NCBI GenBank assembly: GCA_963747535.1
Contig: CAVVFX010000008.1
Span: 124,001 to 188,000 of the forward strand
DNA length: 64,000 nt
DNA from: CAVVFX01 sp963747535
GTDB taxonomy: Bacteria; Acidobacteriota; Terriglobia; Bryobacterales; Bryobacteraceae
Reading direction: 5' to 3'
The stretch's first letter is position 1; the number at the start of each line of letters is the position of its first letter. This document shows, in pieces, positions 1 through 8,473 of this stretch. The notes beneath the pieces were generated by a model. It did no database searches. It was not told where the DNA came from and saw nothing but the letters and a program-made list of their open reading frames with translations. The position numbers and the translations under genes were made by a program.

Positions 1-96
1 ACCATCCGGTCAAAGCGCAGTCGGGAATCGCACGCGGGTTCCCTCAGAGTGCAGTAAATTGCGCCTCGCGAATTGTTTTTATCAGGGGGCAGCGGT

Positions 97-1575
97 GTGT
101 CGACAGGTGAGATGACGCCATCCCCCACAGTGGAGGGCTCGCATCACACTCCGGCCCGGTCGTTTCGTGATCCCTCGGGGTTTGCATTTTGCGCGGGCGG
201 GCGTTTCCTGCGCGCCGTACGCCCCGCAGCATTCGACACCCTCACTCGGTTCCTCGCAACTCCGACTGCCCGGCGCTGGATCGCGGGCGGCCGGTTTATT
301 CAGACTCGCGCGTTGCCGCCGGTGGAACGTGCGGAACTCGCGCAACGCGAGGAATTGCGAACGCTCCACTCGGCTTTCGCGGACCATCAGATCGTCGAAC
401 ACGAGAAGATTGCCTTCCCCAGTTTCCCCGACGAATGGCCTCCCGAGATGCTGTACGCAGCCGGTGCGCTCACCATCGAACTGGCGCAGGAAGCGCTGGC
501 GGAAGGCTTCGAACTCAAGGACGCCACGCCGTACAACGTGCTGTTCCGGGGGCCGAAGCCGATCCTGGTGGACGCGCTCTCCATCGAAAGGCGCGATCCT
601 GCCGATCTTGTCTGGCGCCCGTTCGCGCAATTCGTCAGAACGTTCCTGCTTCCACTGGCCGCGGACCGATATTGCATCCGCCCGTCACACCAGGTCTTCA
701 TGGCGAGCCGCGAAGGGTTGGAACCGGCAGAGGTTTATGCCGCACTCTCCTGGCCGCGGAGGCTGGTACAACCCTGCCTCACCCTGGTGTCTGCGCCCGT
801 CTGGCTGGCGGATCAGGAGAGCGCAGCCATGTACCGGCCGGGGCCCTCACTCGACGAAGAAACAGGCATTTTTGTGCTCGGCCGTTTGTTAAAGAGCCTG
901 CGGAACAAACTGAGCGGCTTGGCGCCACGCGAACGCCGGGTGTCAGCCTGGTCCGGTTACCTCGTCTCAGAGAGCCCTTACCGCGCAGAACATCTGCAGG
1001 CTAAAACGGCGTTCGTGGAAACCGTACTACGGCAATGCGTCGCGGGCAAGGTTCTGGACGTCGGTTGCAACACGGGACGGTTCAGCGAACTGGCGGCGCG
1101 ATGCGGAGCCGAAGTGGTCGCCATCGACTCGGACGCGACCGCGGTAGGGGCCTTATGGCGCCGGGCCGATGCTTCATCCCTGCCCATTCTGCCCCTGGTC
1201 ATCGACTTTGCGCGGCCCACTCCGGCGACTGGTTGGAGGAATCTGGAGAACGCAGCCTTCCTGGATCGGGCGCGCGGACATTTCGACGCGGTCCTGATGT
1301 TGGCCATCCTCCATCATCTGCTGATCACCAGCCGGATTCCACTGGATGAATTGCTGTCCCAGGCCGCGGAATTGACTCGCGAGTGGCTGATCGTCGAGTG
1401 GGTGGAACCCGAAGACCCCATGTTTCAGCGTCTGGTCCGCGGACGCCAGGAACTGTACGCCCACCTCACTTCCTGGCATTTTGAGACTGCATCGGCGGAG
1501 CGCTTTCAGATCGTGAAGCGCTACCCGATTCCCGGTGCGCACCGGGTCCTGTATCTGCTTCGGAGAAGGTTGTGA
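97..1575 (+). CDS. SAM-dependent methyltransferase, two-part
   Basis: The C-terminal half is a class I methyltransferase domain: a glycine-rich motif I (VLDVGCNTGRFSELAA) followed by an acidic residue closing the next strand (VVAIDSD), which would bind S-adenosylmethionine. The N-terminal ~300 residues carry DATPYNVLF and a nearby ILVDALSI, an arrangement resembling the nucleotide-binding loop of kinase-like folds, but I cannot assign a function. The substrate is unknown. The start is the GTG at 97, because AGGGGG sits 7 nt upstream; the TTG at 73 and ATG at 112 are alternatives. The stop overlaps the next start (GTGA), so the two genes are probably co-translated, which suggests modification of an envelope or polysaccharide component. 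Confidence 0.8.
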   Translation: MSTGEMTPSPTVEGSHHTPARSFRDPSGFAFCAGGRFLRAVRPAAFDTLTRFLATPTARRWIAGGRFIQTRALPPVERAELAQREELRTLHSAFADHQIVEHEKIAFPSFPDEWPPEMLYAAGALTIELAQEALAEGFELKDATPYNVLFRGPKPILVDALSIERRDPADLVWRPFAQFVRTFLLPLAADRYCIRPSHQVFMASREGLEPAEVYAALSWPRRLVQPCLTLVSAPVWLADQESAAMYRPGPSLDEETGIFVLGRLLKSLRNKLSGLAPRERRVSAWSGYLVSESPYRAEHLQAKTAFVETVLRQCVAGKVLDVGCNTGRFSELAARCGAEVVAIDSDATAVGALWRRADASSLPILPLVIDFARPTPATGWRNLENAAFLDRARGHFDAVLMLAILHHLLITSRIPLDELLSQAAELTREWLIVEWVEPEDPMFQRLVRGRQELYAHLTSWHFETASAERFQIVKRYPIPGAHRVLYLLRRRL

Positions 1576-3119
1576 GCGGTCGCTGGCGCGACGGTCTTCT
1601 GGCCTTGTTGTTCGCCAATTTCTGTTTCGCGCGGGTGTGGAGCGAGTTGGTGGATTATTCGGCCGCCGATTCGTTCTTCTTCTTTCGCCCTCCGCCCGCG
1701 GCCGCCTATCTTGCAGTGTGGGCGAATATCCTGGTGTGGGCGGCAGTGAGTTGGGCGATGTTGCAATGGCTGCGCCGCTATCGAGTGCCCCCCGTTCTAT
1801 CTGGAGCAGCGTTTTTTCTGGTCTGCCTGATCCCGTTGAATGCCCTCCGTGCCGTTATGTCGACGCGGCTCCAACTCCTGCGAGCCGGGCTGTTCGTCGT
1901 CGTGGGCACACGTGGCGTCACGGCACTCATCAGTTTTGCCCTGCTGATTCTGATTGTCGTGGTGTGGCGTTTTGGCGCAAGAGTACAGGCCGCCGCAGTC
2001 TCCACGCTGTTCCTTACGACTCCGTTGCTGGCCTTGCAATTCGCCGCAACCGGCTGGCGGCTGCTGAGCGCGCAGCCGGATTCCTTCGCCAATAGGCCGC
2101 TCCGCCCGTTCCAGGAGCGCGCTGCCACGGCGCAAATTCCGGGATCTCCGCGGGTGGTGTGGATCATCTTCGACGAGATGGACTACCGGCTCTCTTTTCC
2201 GGAACGCCCGAAAACGCTTCTGCTGCCCGCTTTCGACCGGCTGTCCGCCGGCGCCGTCCACTTGACGCACGCCTTACCCCCGGCGAACTGGACGGGCGGG
2301 TCCGTGCCCGCTCTGCTGCATGGCGCAACCATACGTGAGCTTCGTCCCATGGGACCCGGCCGCGCTGAAATCGCGTATTCGGACTCGGCCGGCCCGGGAC
2401 CGTGGAATTCCAGCCAGACAATCTTCTCAACTGCCCGGCAACTCGGGTACAACTCCGCCGTCGTGGGTTGGTATCTCCCCTATTGCCGTGTGCTCAACGA
2501 CGATTTGAGCGTGTGCGACTGGACAGCCATGAGCAACCAGATGAACTCGACTGGTGGGCAGTTTAGGGAGATTCTGCTAAATCAGAACCGGAGCCTGTTT
2601 GAGACCTCGCTGCTTTCGCCGTTCGGACAATCCCTAACCATCAAGGGGCACATCGACACTGTCCAGGCGAATCTGCAGCACGCGAGACAGGCGGTGTCCG
2701 ATCCGCGGCTGGGGCTGGTGTTCCTGCATTTCCCGGTTCCCCACCCGCCGCCCGTTTATGACCGCTTCCGCCAAACCATGACCATTTCGAACAGCCCGCT
2801 ATCCGGGTATATCGACAGTCTCGCGCTCGCGGACCGCATCCTGGGCCAACTGCGCGAGGCCATGGAGCGTTGTGGGTTATGGGAGAAGACCACGGTACTG
2901 GTGACCGCCGATCACTCGTTTCGCGCGTCTGCGGCGCTGGACGGCAAGTACGACCCCCGAATCCCCTATGTGCTGAAGCTGCCCGGCGAATCGCGAGGAG
3001 AGCAATACGACGAAGTCTTTCCGACCGTCCGAACGCGATCTCTGCTAACAGCCATTCTGCAAGGTGAACTGCAATCGCCGGGCGACGTCGTCCATTGGAT
3101 GGACCAAAAACCAAATTAG
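1572..3119 (+). CDS. Membrane-anchored sulfatase/alkaline-phosphatase-fold protein
   Basis: About 515 residues. The first ~180 are hydrophobic, with several probable membrane helices. After them comes a soluble domain with FDEMD near residue 200 and VTADHSFR near residue 445, the DxxH-type pattern of the sulfatase/phosphoethanolamine-transferase superfamily. The usual Cys/Ser-x-P-x-R activation motif is not evident; the nucleophile may be a Thr or Ser in the stretch ANWTGGSVPALL. The likely place of action is the outer face of the inner membrane, as in LtaS- or EptA-type enzymes, but the transferred group cannot be predicted. The GTG start overlaps the stop of the upstream methyltransferase by 4 nt, so the two form one transcription unit. 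Confidence 0.75.
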   Translation: MSGRWRDGLLALLFANFCFARVWSELVDYSAADSFFFFRPPPAAAYLAVWANILVWAAVSWAMLQWLRRYRVPPVLSGAAFFLVCLIPLNALRAVMSTRLQLLRAGLFVVVGTRGVTALISFALLILIVVVWRFGARVQAAAVSTLFLTTPLLALQFAATGWRLLSAQPDSFANRPLRPFQERAATAQIPGSPRVVWIIFDEMDYRLSFPERPKTLLLPAFDRLSAGAVHLTHALPPANWTGGSVPALLHGATIRELRPMGPGRAEIAYSDSAGPGPWNSSQTIFSTARQLGYNSAVVGWYLPYCRVLNDDLSVCDWTAMSNQMNSTGGQFREILLNQNRSLFETSLLSPFGQSLTIKGHIDTVQANLQHARQAVSDPRLGLVFLHFPVPHPPPVYDRFRQTMTISNSPLSGYIDSLALADRILGQLREAMERCGLWEKTTVLVTADHSFRASAALDGKYDPRIPYVLKLPGESRGEQYDEVFPTVRTRSLLTAILQGELQSPGDVVHWMDQKPN

Positions 3120-3153
3120 GTCCTCTTTCGGTAACGGCTGTGCTGCTCTGTGG

Positions 3154-3189
3154 GGCGGACGCCTCGTCCGCCAGCGACCCCGAGGTCGC
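3154..3189. repeat. Double GC-rich hairpin repeat
   Basis: Two adjacent perfect hairpins lie just downstream of the sulfatase-like gene: GGCGGACG-cct-CGTCCGCC (3154-3172) and GCGACC-ccga-GGTCGC (3174-3189). A related GGCGGACGCC core occurs at about 6484. This looks like a dispersed intergenic repeat. It could also terminate or stabilise the upstream mRNA, although no T-run follows. Confidence 0.6.
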
Positions 3190-3270
3190 CTCCCAGTCCT
3201 ACCGCGTCGGGACACTCCTACTGTAGTGCCCACGAAATGTGTAGTGTCCACGAAATAACTGGACAATGGG

Positions 3271-3384
3271 ATTCGTGTGCATCCGTGTCCATCCGTGGCC
3301 TGAGCAACATTTTTTCTGAGGTTTTCGCCCACCTTGCGCCACTCATACCAATGGGGCCACGGATAGACACGGATGCACACGAAT
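3271..3384. repeat. 30-bp inverted repeat beside GxxExxY gene
   Basis: The arms at 3271-3300 and 3355-3384 are reverse complements with a single mismatch in 30 nt, separated by 54 nt. They contain the degenerate CATCCGTGTCCATCCGTGG motif. The right arm lies within the first codons of the GxxExxY reading frame. A looser relative is seen at 57535-57565. Just upstream, an 18-nt unit ending in CCACGAAAT is repeated in tandem (about 3222-3257). Confidence 0.8.
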
Positions 3385-3641
3385 GGGAATCAGATCTGAC
3401 CGAGGTCGTGATTGGCGCTGCCTTCGAGGTGGCCAACGTGATCGGCGCCGGTTTCCTGGAGAAGGTCTACGAACGAGTTCTGATCCATGGGCTTGCTCTA
3501 CGGGGTGTCTGCGCCAAGGCTCAGGTTTCATTCCGTATCTCTACAAAGGGAAGTACCTCGGCGAGTATGTGGCCGATCTAGTGGTCGGCGAAAAGGTCAT
3601 CGTCGAGTTGCTGGTACCTACTGCAAAATTGCCGTCCCGAG
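3351..3641 (+). pseudogene. GxxExxY family protein, frameshifted and truncated
   Basis: The first part encodes ESDLTEVVIGAAFEVANVIG then GFLEKVYE, the signature of the GxxExxY family, a small PD-(D/E)XK-like fold of unknown role. Near 3525 the frame changes, and the neighbouring frame continues with YKGKYLGEYVADLVVGEKVI before family similarity ends at VIVEL. From 3642 the sequence belongs to a 38-bp dispersed repeat, so the normal C-terminus (about 35 residues) is gone. The gene therefore has one frameshift and a 3' replacement and is unlikely to be functional. The first codons derive from the inverted repeat. Confidence 0.75.
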
Positions 3642-3679
3642 ACCGCTTGCTTACGCGCGCGGCTCAGCAACGACTTCCG
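3642..3679. repeat. 38-bp dispersed repeat, copy 1
   Basis: Reads ACCGCTTGCTT(A/G)CGCGCGC and continues through GGCTCAGCAA. By hand comparison it matches the reverse complement of 33716-33753 with two mismatches in 38 nt. This copy replaces the 3' end of the GxxExxY gene and abuts the end of the radical SAM gene. Confidence 0.8.
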
Positions 3680-3715
3680 TTACGCGAACTTTTGCAAATT
3701 AGTACCAGGTGGGCT

Positions 3716-4702
3716 TCACTGCAGTTCGAACAGTGCGGGCTGCTCTGGTTCGACCCCCGCCGGCATATGCTCCATCGGTCCGTTATTCAAGCCATGGCGC
3801 ACCCGGATCGCCCGTACGCGTTCTCGTATCATGTCGGCATACCCGCCGCGCAGGTAAACGTTCTTCGTATAGCGCTCCTCATAGCGGGCCAGCAATTCCG
3901 GGAAACGCTCCGCGAGAAACGGAAAGAAGACCTTTCTTGCGGCCGGCATCAGAAACAGCAAACCGCCTCCAAAATAACTGGCCCCCGCGTCCCGGGCGGC
4001 GCAGGCGAGCCGGTCCAGGCGGCGCTCCGAATCGGTAATCATCGGCAGAATCGGATTAGGGAACACGCCTACCCGAATTCCCGCCTCAGCCAGAGTGCGC
4101 ACGGCCCTGAGCCGCAAATCCGGCCGTGGCGCCCGAGGTTCCAGCAGCCGCGCCAGTTCCCGATCGAGCGTCGTGATCGTGATATTCACGCTGATCGAGT
4201 TACCCTCCGCGATCGTTTTGAGCAGATCCAAATCGCGCGTCACCAGGTCGGACTTGGTGGTGATGGATAGCCGACGTCCCCGCCCCGCCGCAAACACTTC
4301 GAGAATTGAACGAGTGCGCCGGAACCGCTTTTCCGCGGGCTGATAAGGATCGGTCGCGGTGCCTATGGCAATCGCTTGCGCCGGGTCCACTTTACGCAAT
4401 TCGCCGCGCAGAATCGGCGCCAGGTCGCTCTTGGCGTAAATCTGGTCCTCGAAGAGCCTGGCGTCGTCGATTCCCATGAACTCATGCGTGTAGCGGGCAT
4501 AGCAGTATTTACATCCGAATTCACATCCGCGATAGGGATTGATGGTCCAGCAGAACGGCATGCCAGGCCGGGTACGATTCAGGACGCTGCGCGTTTCGAT
4601 TTCGAAGTAGCGCACCCGCGACTTGGCTTCAAGCACGGGACTCCGTGCGGCCAGCCTGGCAATGCCGGTCAGCGACGATGGGGGAGAATCGTCGAACAAC
4701 AC
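3716..4702 (-). CDS. Radical SAM protein, SPL/PA0069-like
   Basis: A 328-residue protein with GCEFGCKYCYAR near residue 60, the CxxxCxxC cluster that binds the 4Fe-4S centre of radical SAM enzymes; the trailing tyrosine/arginine and the preceding NPYRGCEFG are typical of the spore-photoproduct-lyase-like/PA0069 family. The TATDPYQPAEK stretch and TITTLD are also family features. Members are widespread in bacteria and their substrate is unknown; a DNA-repair role has been suggested only by homology. The annotated start is a GTG at 4702 in a GAGG-containing context, and a TTG one codon later is equally possible. It is transcribed alone, with debris on both sides. Confidence 0.85.
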   Translation of the reverse strand: MLFDDSPPSSLTGIARLAARSPVLEAKSRVRYFEIETRSVLNRTRPGMPFCWTINPYRGCEFGCKYCYARYTHEFMGIDDARLFEDQIYAKSDLAPILRGELRKVDPAQAIAIGTATDPYQPAEKRFRRTRSILEVFAAGRGRRLSITTKSDLVTRDLDLLKTIAEGNSISVNITITTLDRELARLLEPRAPRPDLRLRAVRTLAEAGIRVGVFPNPILPMITDSERRLDRLACAARDAGASYFGGGLLFLMPAARKVFFPFLAERFPELLARYEERYTKNVYLRGGYADMIRERVRAIRVRHGLNNGPMEHMPAGVEPEQPALFELQ

Positions 4703-4760
4703 CTCACCAGTATTCGCCTTTTATTCGCCATTGTCAAGGGACAGCTTAGAACACGAGCGA

Positions 4761-5063
4761 ATGCAGAAGGTTTCAGGCGCGACCATCAAAAGCATCGGTA
4801 TCGGTACTGATCCCGGCGATTCCAACTCGATTGAAGTCATCAGACGCACTGAGCTAACAAAGGTGGCTCAATCCTTTATCATTTTGCAGCAGGCTCGATA
4901 CGATGCCGACTACAACCTCGAAAACCCGCTCGACCCTGCCGACGCCATAGCACAGGTCAACCGCGCCAATTCTGCCTTCGTCTGATGGGAGACCGCTCGC
5001 GACTCGGAAGCCGCCAAGGAGTATCTGTTTGCTCTGCTTTTCAAAGAGAAGGAACGATTGTAA
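4761..5063 (+). pseudogene. Remnant of HEPN-like protein
   Basis: The frame reads QSFIILQQARYDADYNLENP, then a TGA at 4983-4985, then WETARDSEAAKEYLFALLF in the same frame. The LQQARxxADY pattern followed by a helix and a C-terminal FLxALLxxK segment fits the C-terminal half of a HEPN-like family of about 170 residues. The N-terminal half, which normally carries an SAYYA-type helix, is missing. With a truncated front and an in-frame stop this is a decayed gene. Stop-codon readthrough is possible but nothing supports it. Confidence 0.6.
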
Positions 5064-5627
5064 CGCCCGGCTCGAGACCGGGAAGGTTGTGAATTTTGCG
5101 TATGGGCACATGCGGGATTTTGCCGGCGACCTCGTGCGGCCTGGTCGGGTCTTGCCTTAGGGCTCAGTTTGGGAGCGAGTAGTTCTCGGCGAAAATTGGC
5201 CGACGACGCCGTTCAGGAAGTGTGGCGGATTTTCCTGTAATGAAGTGATTTCCTGACGCGCACCCACTCCCGGGCTCGCCTGGGAGCTGCAACGCCGCAG
5301 CGCGTGCGTGCCCCAAACCGCACCCGTGTACCCAAACGCCGCTCTGTGGGCCGCAGCCGCACCACCTCTTGGAAATGACCATGCGGCCATTCGACACGCG
5401 ATAAGCAGTTGCAACCGCGCGCGTGGAGGATCCGGCAATCCGTCCGGAACCCGGCCAGTCCCTAATCCCCCTTCTTCGAAACCTCCAACCAGAGTGGTCA
5501 CCCCGCCTGAAATTATTTCTCTCCAGCCCTTTCAGTCACTTCCAGCCAGTCAGCGTTAACTCCACGCTTGACCTCGCGTTACCAATAAATCAGAAAGTGA
5601 ATCTCACGCGACCGAAAGGAAACTCTC
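5064..5627. other. Intergenic region without a convincing gene
   Basis: About 560 bp between the HEPN-like remnant and the next gene. Short open frames here have no recognisable motif and low-complexity Pro/Ser/Arg translations. The last ~100 nt, before the ATG at 5628, form the leader of the next gene. I see no tRNA, terminator or clear promoter. Confidence 0.5.
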
Positions 5628-6263
5628 ATGGCAACAGCTGCTCAAATCACCGCCAACATCGCTAATTCGCAAAACTCCTCAGGACCCCGCACCGACACCG
5701 GCAAAGCGGCGTCCTCTCAAAACTCTTTGAAACACGGCTTAACCGCCAAATCCGTCCTGCTCCCCGGAGAGGACGAAGCCGCCTATCTCACCATGTGCCA
5801 GGGCATGTTCGATAGCTTTGCCCCCGGCTGTGTCCCGGAGACGGAACTCGTCCAGTTTCTCTGCGACACCCAATGGCGCCTCCAGCGTTGCGCACGTATC
5901 GAGGTCGCCATCCTCTCTGCCGACGTGCCCGACTTCAAAGCCCTCGACATCATGAGCAAGCACCAGTCCCGCCTGAAGAAGCAGTACTCCACCACTCTCC
6001 AGGAGGCCCGCAACCTGATCGATACCCGCCTGACCCGTGAGGTGTCCGAGATGCGCGACGCCGTCACCGTCCGCCGCGCCGACCAGAAAGAAGGCCGTGA
6101 CATCAACCTCCAGGAAATTGGCTTCGTTTTTTCGAACCCGGAAGTGGATAGAGAAATCCTCTACCAGGACACTCTCGCGAACGCCGGTAAGACCCTGTCG
6201 GCCAACCGTATCAAGCCGGACATAAACGCCTTTCTCCAGCAGCTGTCCGCTTCGGTCCGCTAA
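5628..6263 (+). CDS. Hypothetical protein with STGP/GK-HGLTA N-terminus
   Basis: A 211-residue soluble protein with no signal peptide. The N-terminus reads ANIANSQNSSGPRTDTGKAA then SSQNSLKHGLTA, the hallmark of a family I know as often multicopy in Acidobacteria and Planctomycetes (N-x-x-NS-x-x-STGP-x-T-x-x-GK...N-x-x-KHGL). The rest is predicted helical and rich in Arg/Gln/Glu. No catalytic motif is visible and the function is unknown. An AAAGGA ribosome-binding site precedes the ATG. The surroundings are accessory and repeat-rich, compatible with a mobile or expanding family. Confidence 0.75.
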   Translation: MATAAQITANIANSQNSSGPRTDTGKAASSQNSLKHGLTAKSVLLPGEDEAAYLTMCQGMFDSFAPGCVPETELVQFLCDTQWRLQRCARIEVAILSADVPDFKALDIMSKHQSRLKKQYSTTLQEARNLIDTRLTREVSEMRDAVTVRRADQKEGRDINLQEIGFVFSNPEVDREILYQDTLANAGKTLSANRIKPDINAFLQQLSASVR

Positions 6264-6568
6264 ATCGGCCTCGTCCCGAAAATAGCGAGGCTGGCCGGCG
6301 GCCAAACCGCGGCGAGTTCCTTTACCTCCTGCGTTATCCGCGTTCATCTGCGTTGATCTACGGCCCTCGGCTTTTTGCTTTTGTGCCGCACAAGTCCGCG
6401 CAGGCTGTGTCCCGCCCCAATTTTGATTTGCCTGGGATGCTGCGCTGAGCGGTCAGGACTTTCGTTTTCCGTGAAGGATTGTGGCGGACGCCCTGGTCCG
6501 GGGCCCGGCAGGCCCGGCAGCCCGGTCCGATAAATCCGCTTCCGCACAGCTAAACTAGGAGTAGTTCA
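6264..6568. other. Intergenic repeats
   Basis: 305 bp without a gene. It contains a TTATCCGCGTTCATCTGCG-type motif (about 6333-6360), a degenerate relative of the CATCCGTGTCCATCCGTGG repeat. It also contains a GGCGGACGCCCTGGTCCG copy (about 6483-6500) of the hairpin seen at 3154, followed by a GC-rich GGCCCGGCAGGCCCGGCAG tandem. AACTAGGAGTAG just before 6569 is the ribosome-binding site of miaB. Confidence 0.55.
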
Positions 6569-7927
6569 GTGGATAAAACTTTTTACATCGAAACATTCGG
6601 CTGCCAGATGAATGCGCACGACTCCGAAAAGGTGTCGGCACGCTGCTGCATCAGGGCTACGCCCAGGTGGATACGCCCGAAGCCGCTCACTACGTCTTCT
6701 ACAACACCTGCAGCATTCGCGACAAGGCCGAGCAAAAGGTATTCAATCGTCTGCAGCATTTCAAGCGCGATGCCGGCAAGGGCAAGGTTTTCGCCGTGCT
6801 CGGCTGCGTGGCGCAGCAGGAGGGCGAGAAGATCTTCGAGCGCGCGCCGCACGTCAGCCTGGTGGCCGGATCGGCCAGCTACACCAAGCTGCCGCGAGAT
6901 GCTGGTGCAGCTCGAAGCCGGCAACCGCCGCGTCACCGGCCTGAGCCTCGACACCGACGAAGCCTTCGACACGCCCTTCACGCGCCGCGACAATCCGCAT
7001 CGCGCCTACATCACCATCATCGAAGGCTGCGACAAGAGCTGCGCCTATTGCGTGGTGCCGTTCACGCGCGGGCCGGAGCGCAGCCGCACCAGCGCCAGCG
7101 TGATGGCCGAAGCGCACGGCCTGGCGGACTCCGGCTACACCGAAATCCAGCTGCTGGGCCAGAACGTCAACAGCTATCGCGATCCGTCGCCCGCGGGTTG
7201 GGATTTCGCCACGCTGCTGGACCGCGTGGCGACAGATCCCGGGCATCCGCCGCGTGCGCTTCACCACTTCCCATCCGCGCGATTTCATCAAAGCCATCAT
7301 CGACGCCATGGATGCCAATCCGACGCTGTGCGATCACGTGCATCTGCCGGTGCAGTCGGGATCGACCCGCGTGCTGGCAAGCGATGCAGCGGCTCTACAC
7401 GCGCGACGAGTACATGCGGCGCATCGAGTGGATGAAGAGCGCGCGCCGCAATATCGCGCTCACCACCGACATCATCGTCGGGCTTCCCCGGCGAGACCGA
7501 GAAGGACTTCGAGGACACGCTCGAGCTGCTCGACGAGGTGCAGTACGATTCGCTGTTCAGCTTCAAGTATTCGCCGCGGCCCAACACGGCGGCGCTGGAT
7601 ATGGAAGACCAGATTCCGGAAGAGGAAAAGACCCGGCGGATCGTGACGCTCAACGAGCGGCAGCGCGCGATCCAGATCCGCCGCAATTCGCAACTGATCG
7701 GCGAAGTGCAGCAGGTCCACGTGGAGGGCCGCCACCAGGCGCTGGGCCAGTGGATCGGCCGGACATCGCAGAACCGCACGCTCAATTTCGTTCACGAAGG
7801 CGACGGATCAGCGGTGCCTGAGTCCGGGCTGGTCGGCACTTATCTCGATGTGCGGGTGACGCGCGCGGGTCCCAACTCGCTGGTGGGTGAGAGCCTCACC
7901 AATACGCGTGCGATCTGTGTGATGTAA
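6569..7927 (+). pseudogene. miaB: tRNA methylthiotransferase MiaB, frame broken five times
   Basis: MiaB is a radical SAM enzyme that adds the 2-methylthio group to isopentenyladenosine-37 of tRNA. All parts are present in order: the N-terminal UPF0004 domain (ETFGCQMNAHDSE, YNTCSIRDKAEQKV, LGCVAQQEGE), the radical SAM cluster (EGCDKSCAYCVVPFTRGPE), QLLGQNVNSY, HVHLPVQSGS, TDIIVG, FSFKYSPRPNT and a C-terminal TRAM-like domain. They are spread over three frames. Changes fall near 6637 (GGG expected, GG found), 6895 (two bases short), 7240 (one G extra), 7380 (one A extra) and 7482 (one G extra). Outside the shifts no residue looks degenerate, so sequence error is at least as likely as true inactivation. 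The product as read would be nonfunctional. Confidence 0.85.
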
Positions 7928-7952
7928 TGGGTTTAGGGAAGGGGACGAAGCG

Positions 7953-8440
7953 ATGGAAGTCGAGATGAAAATTCGCGGGCTGATGATGGATCCCGTCACC
8001 AATATGCCGATCGTCATCCTAAAGGACGTCGGTAGCAACACGGTGCTTCCGATCTGGGTCGGCGTCTACGAGGCGAATGCCATCGCTCTCGAAATCGAGA
8101 AGGTCTCGACACCCCGGCCGATGACGCACGACCTGATCAAGAGCCTGCTGCTCGGTTTGCATACGGGCATCCGCAAAGTAGTGGTGAACGAGCTGAAGGA
8201 AGATACCTTCTACGCGCTGATCTGGCTGGAGCGCGACGGCGAACTGATTTCAGCGTGGATTCGCGGCCGAGCGATGCCCTGGCGCTGGCGTTGCGCCTGG
8301 ACTGCCCCATCTTCGTGGAAGACGCGGTGCTGAAGTCGTCCAAGGCCACGACGTCGGTGTCCGACAAGGTCAACAACGAAGAACTTCGCCGCTGGCTGGA
8401 GGGCCTCAACGACGAGGACCTCGGCCGCTATAAGATGTAA
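7953..8440 (+). pseudogene. Bifunctional nuclease (BFN/DUF151) with one frameshift
   Basis: The first frame gives MEVEMKIRGLMMDPVTNMPI, VLPIWVGVYEANAIALEIEK and the middle of a DUF151 domain. Near 8248 the frame shifts and the family signature SRPSDALALALRLDCPIFVE follows in another frame to a normal C-terminus. DUF151 proteins are small dimeric proteins reported to have nuclease activity; bacterial copies often lie next to miaB, as here (25 nt apart). If the shift is a sequence error the gene is an intact ~160-residue protein. It is the sixth frame problem within 1.8 kb. Confidence 0.8.
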
Positions 8441-8447
8441 CTCGCAA

Positions 8448-8465
8448 CACAGACTTCAGTCTGTG
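8448..8465. repeat. Palindrome CACAGACT-TC-AGTCTGTG
   Basis: A perfect 8-bp inverted repeat around a 2-nt centre, 8 nt before the oxidoreductase ATG. The same core occurs at 11816-11833 and, with an equally perfect palindrome, at 51861-51878; a half-decayed copy lies at 41848-41861. Confidence 0.75.
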
Positions 8466-8473
8466 CCTTTGTC

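Noticed and set aside
3740..3790. tRNA T-arm-like GGTTCGA sequence
   Set aside because: It is inside the radical SAM coding sequence and no acceptor or anticodon arm can be folded around it.
5308..5559. An 83-codon plus-strand frame upstream of the 5628 gene
   Set aside because: Low-complexity Pro/Ala/Ser translation, no motif, overlapped by other equally open frames.
6569..7927. Programmed frameshifting in miaB
   Set aside because: Five shifts of mixed sign and no slippery heptamers; this is not a plausible recoding pattern.
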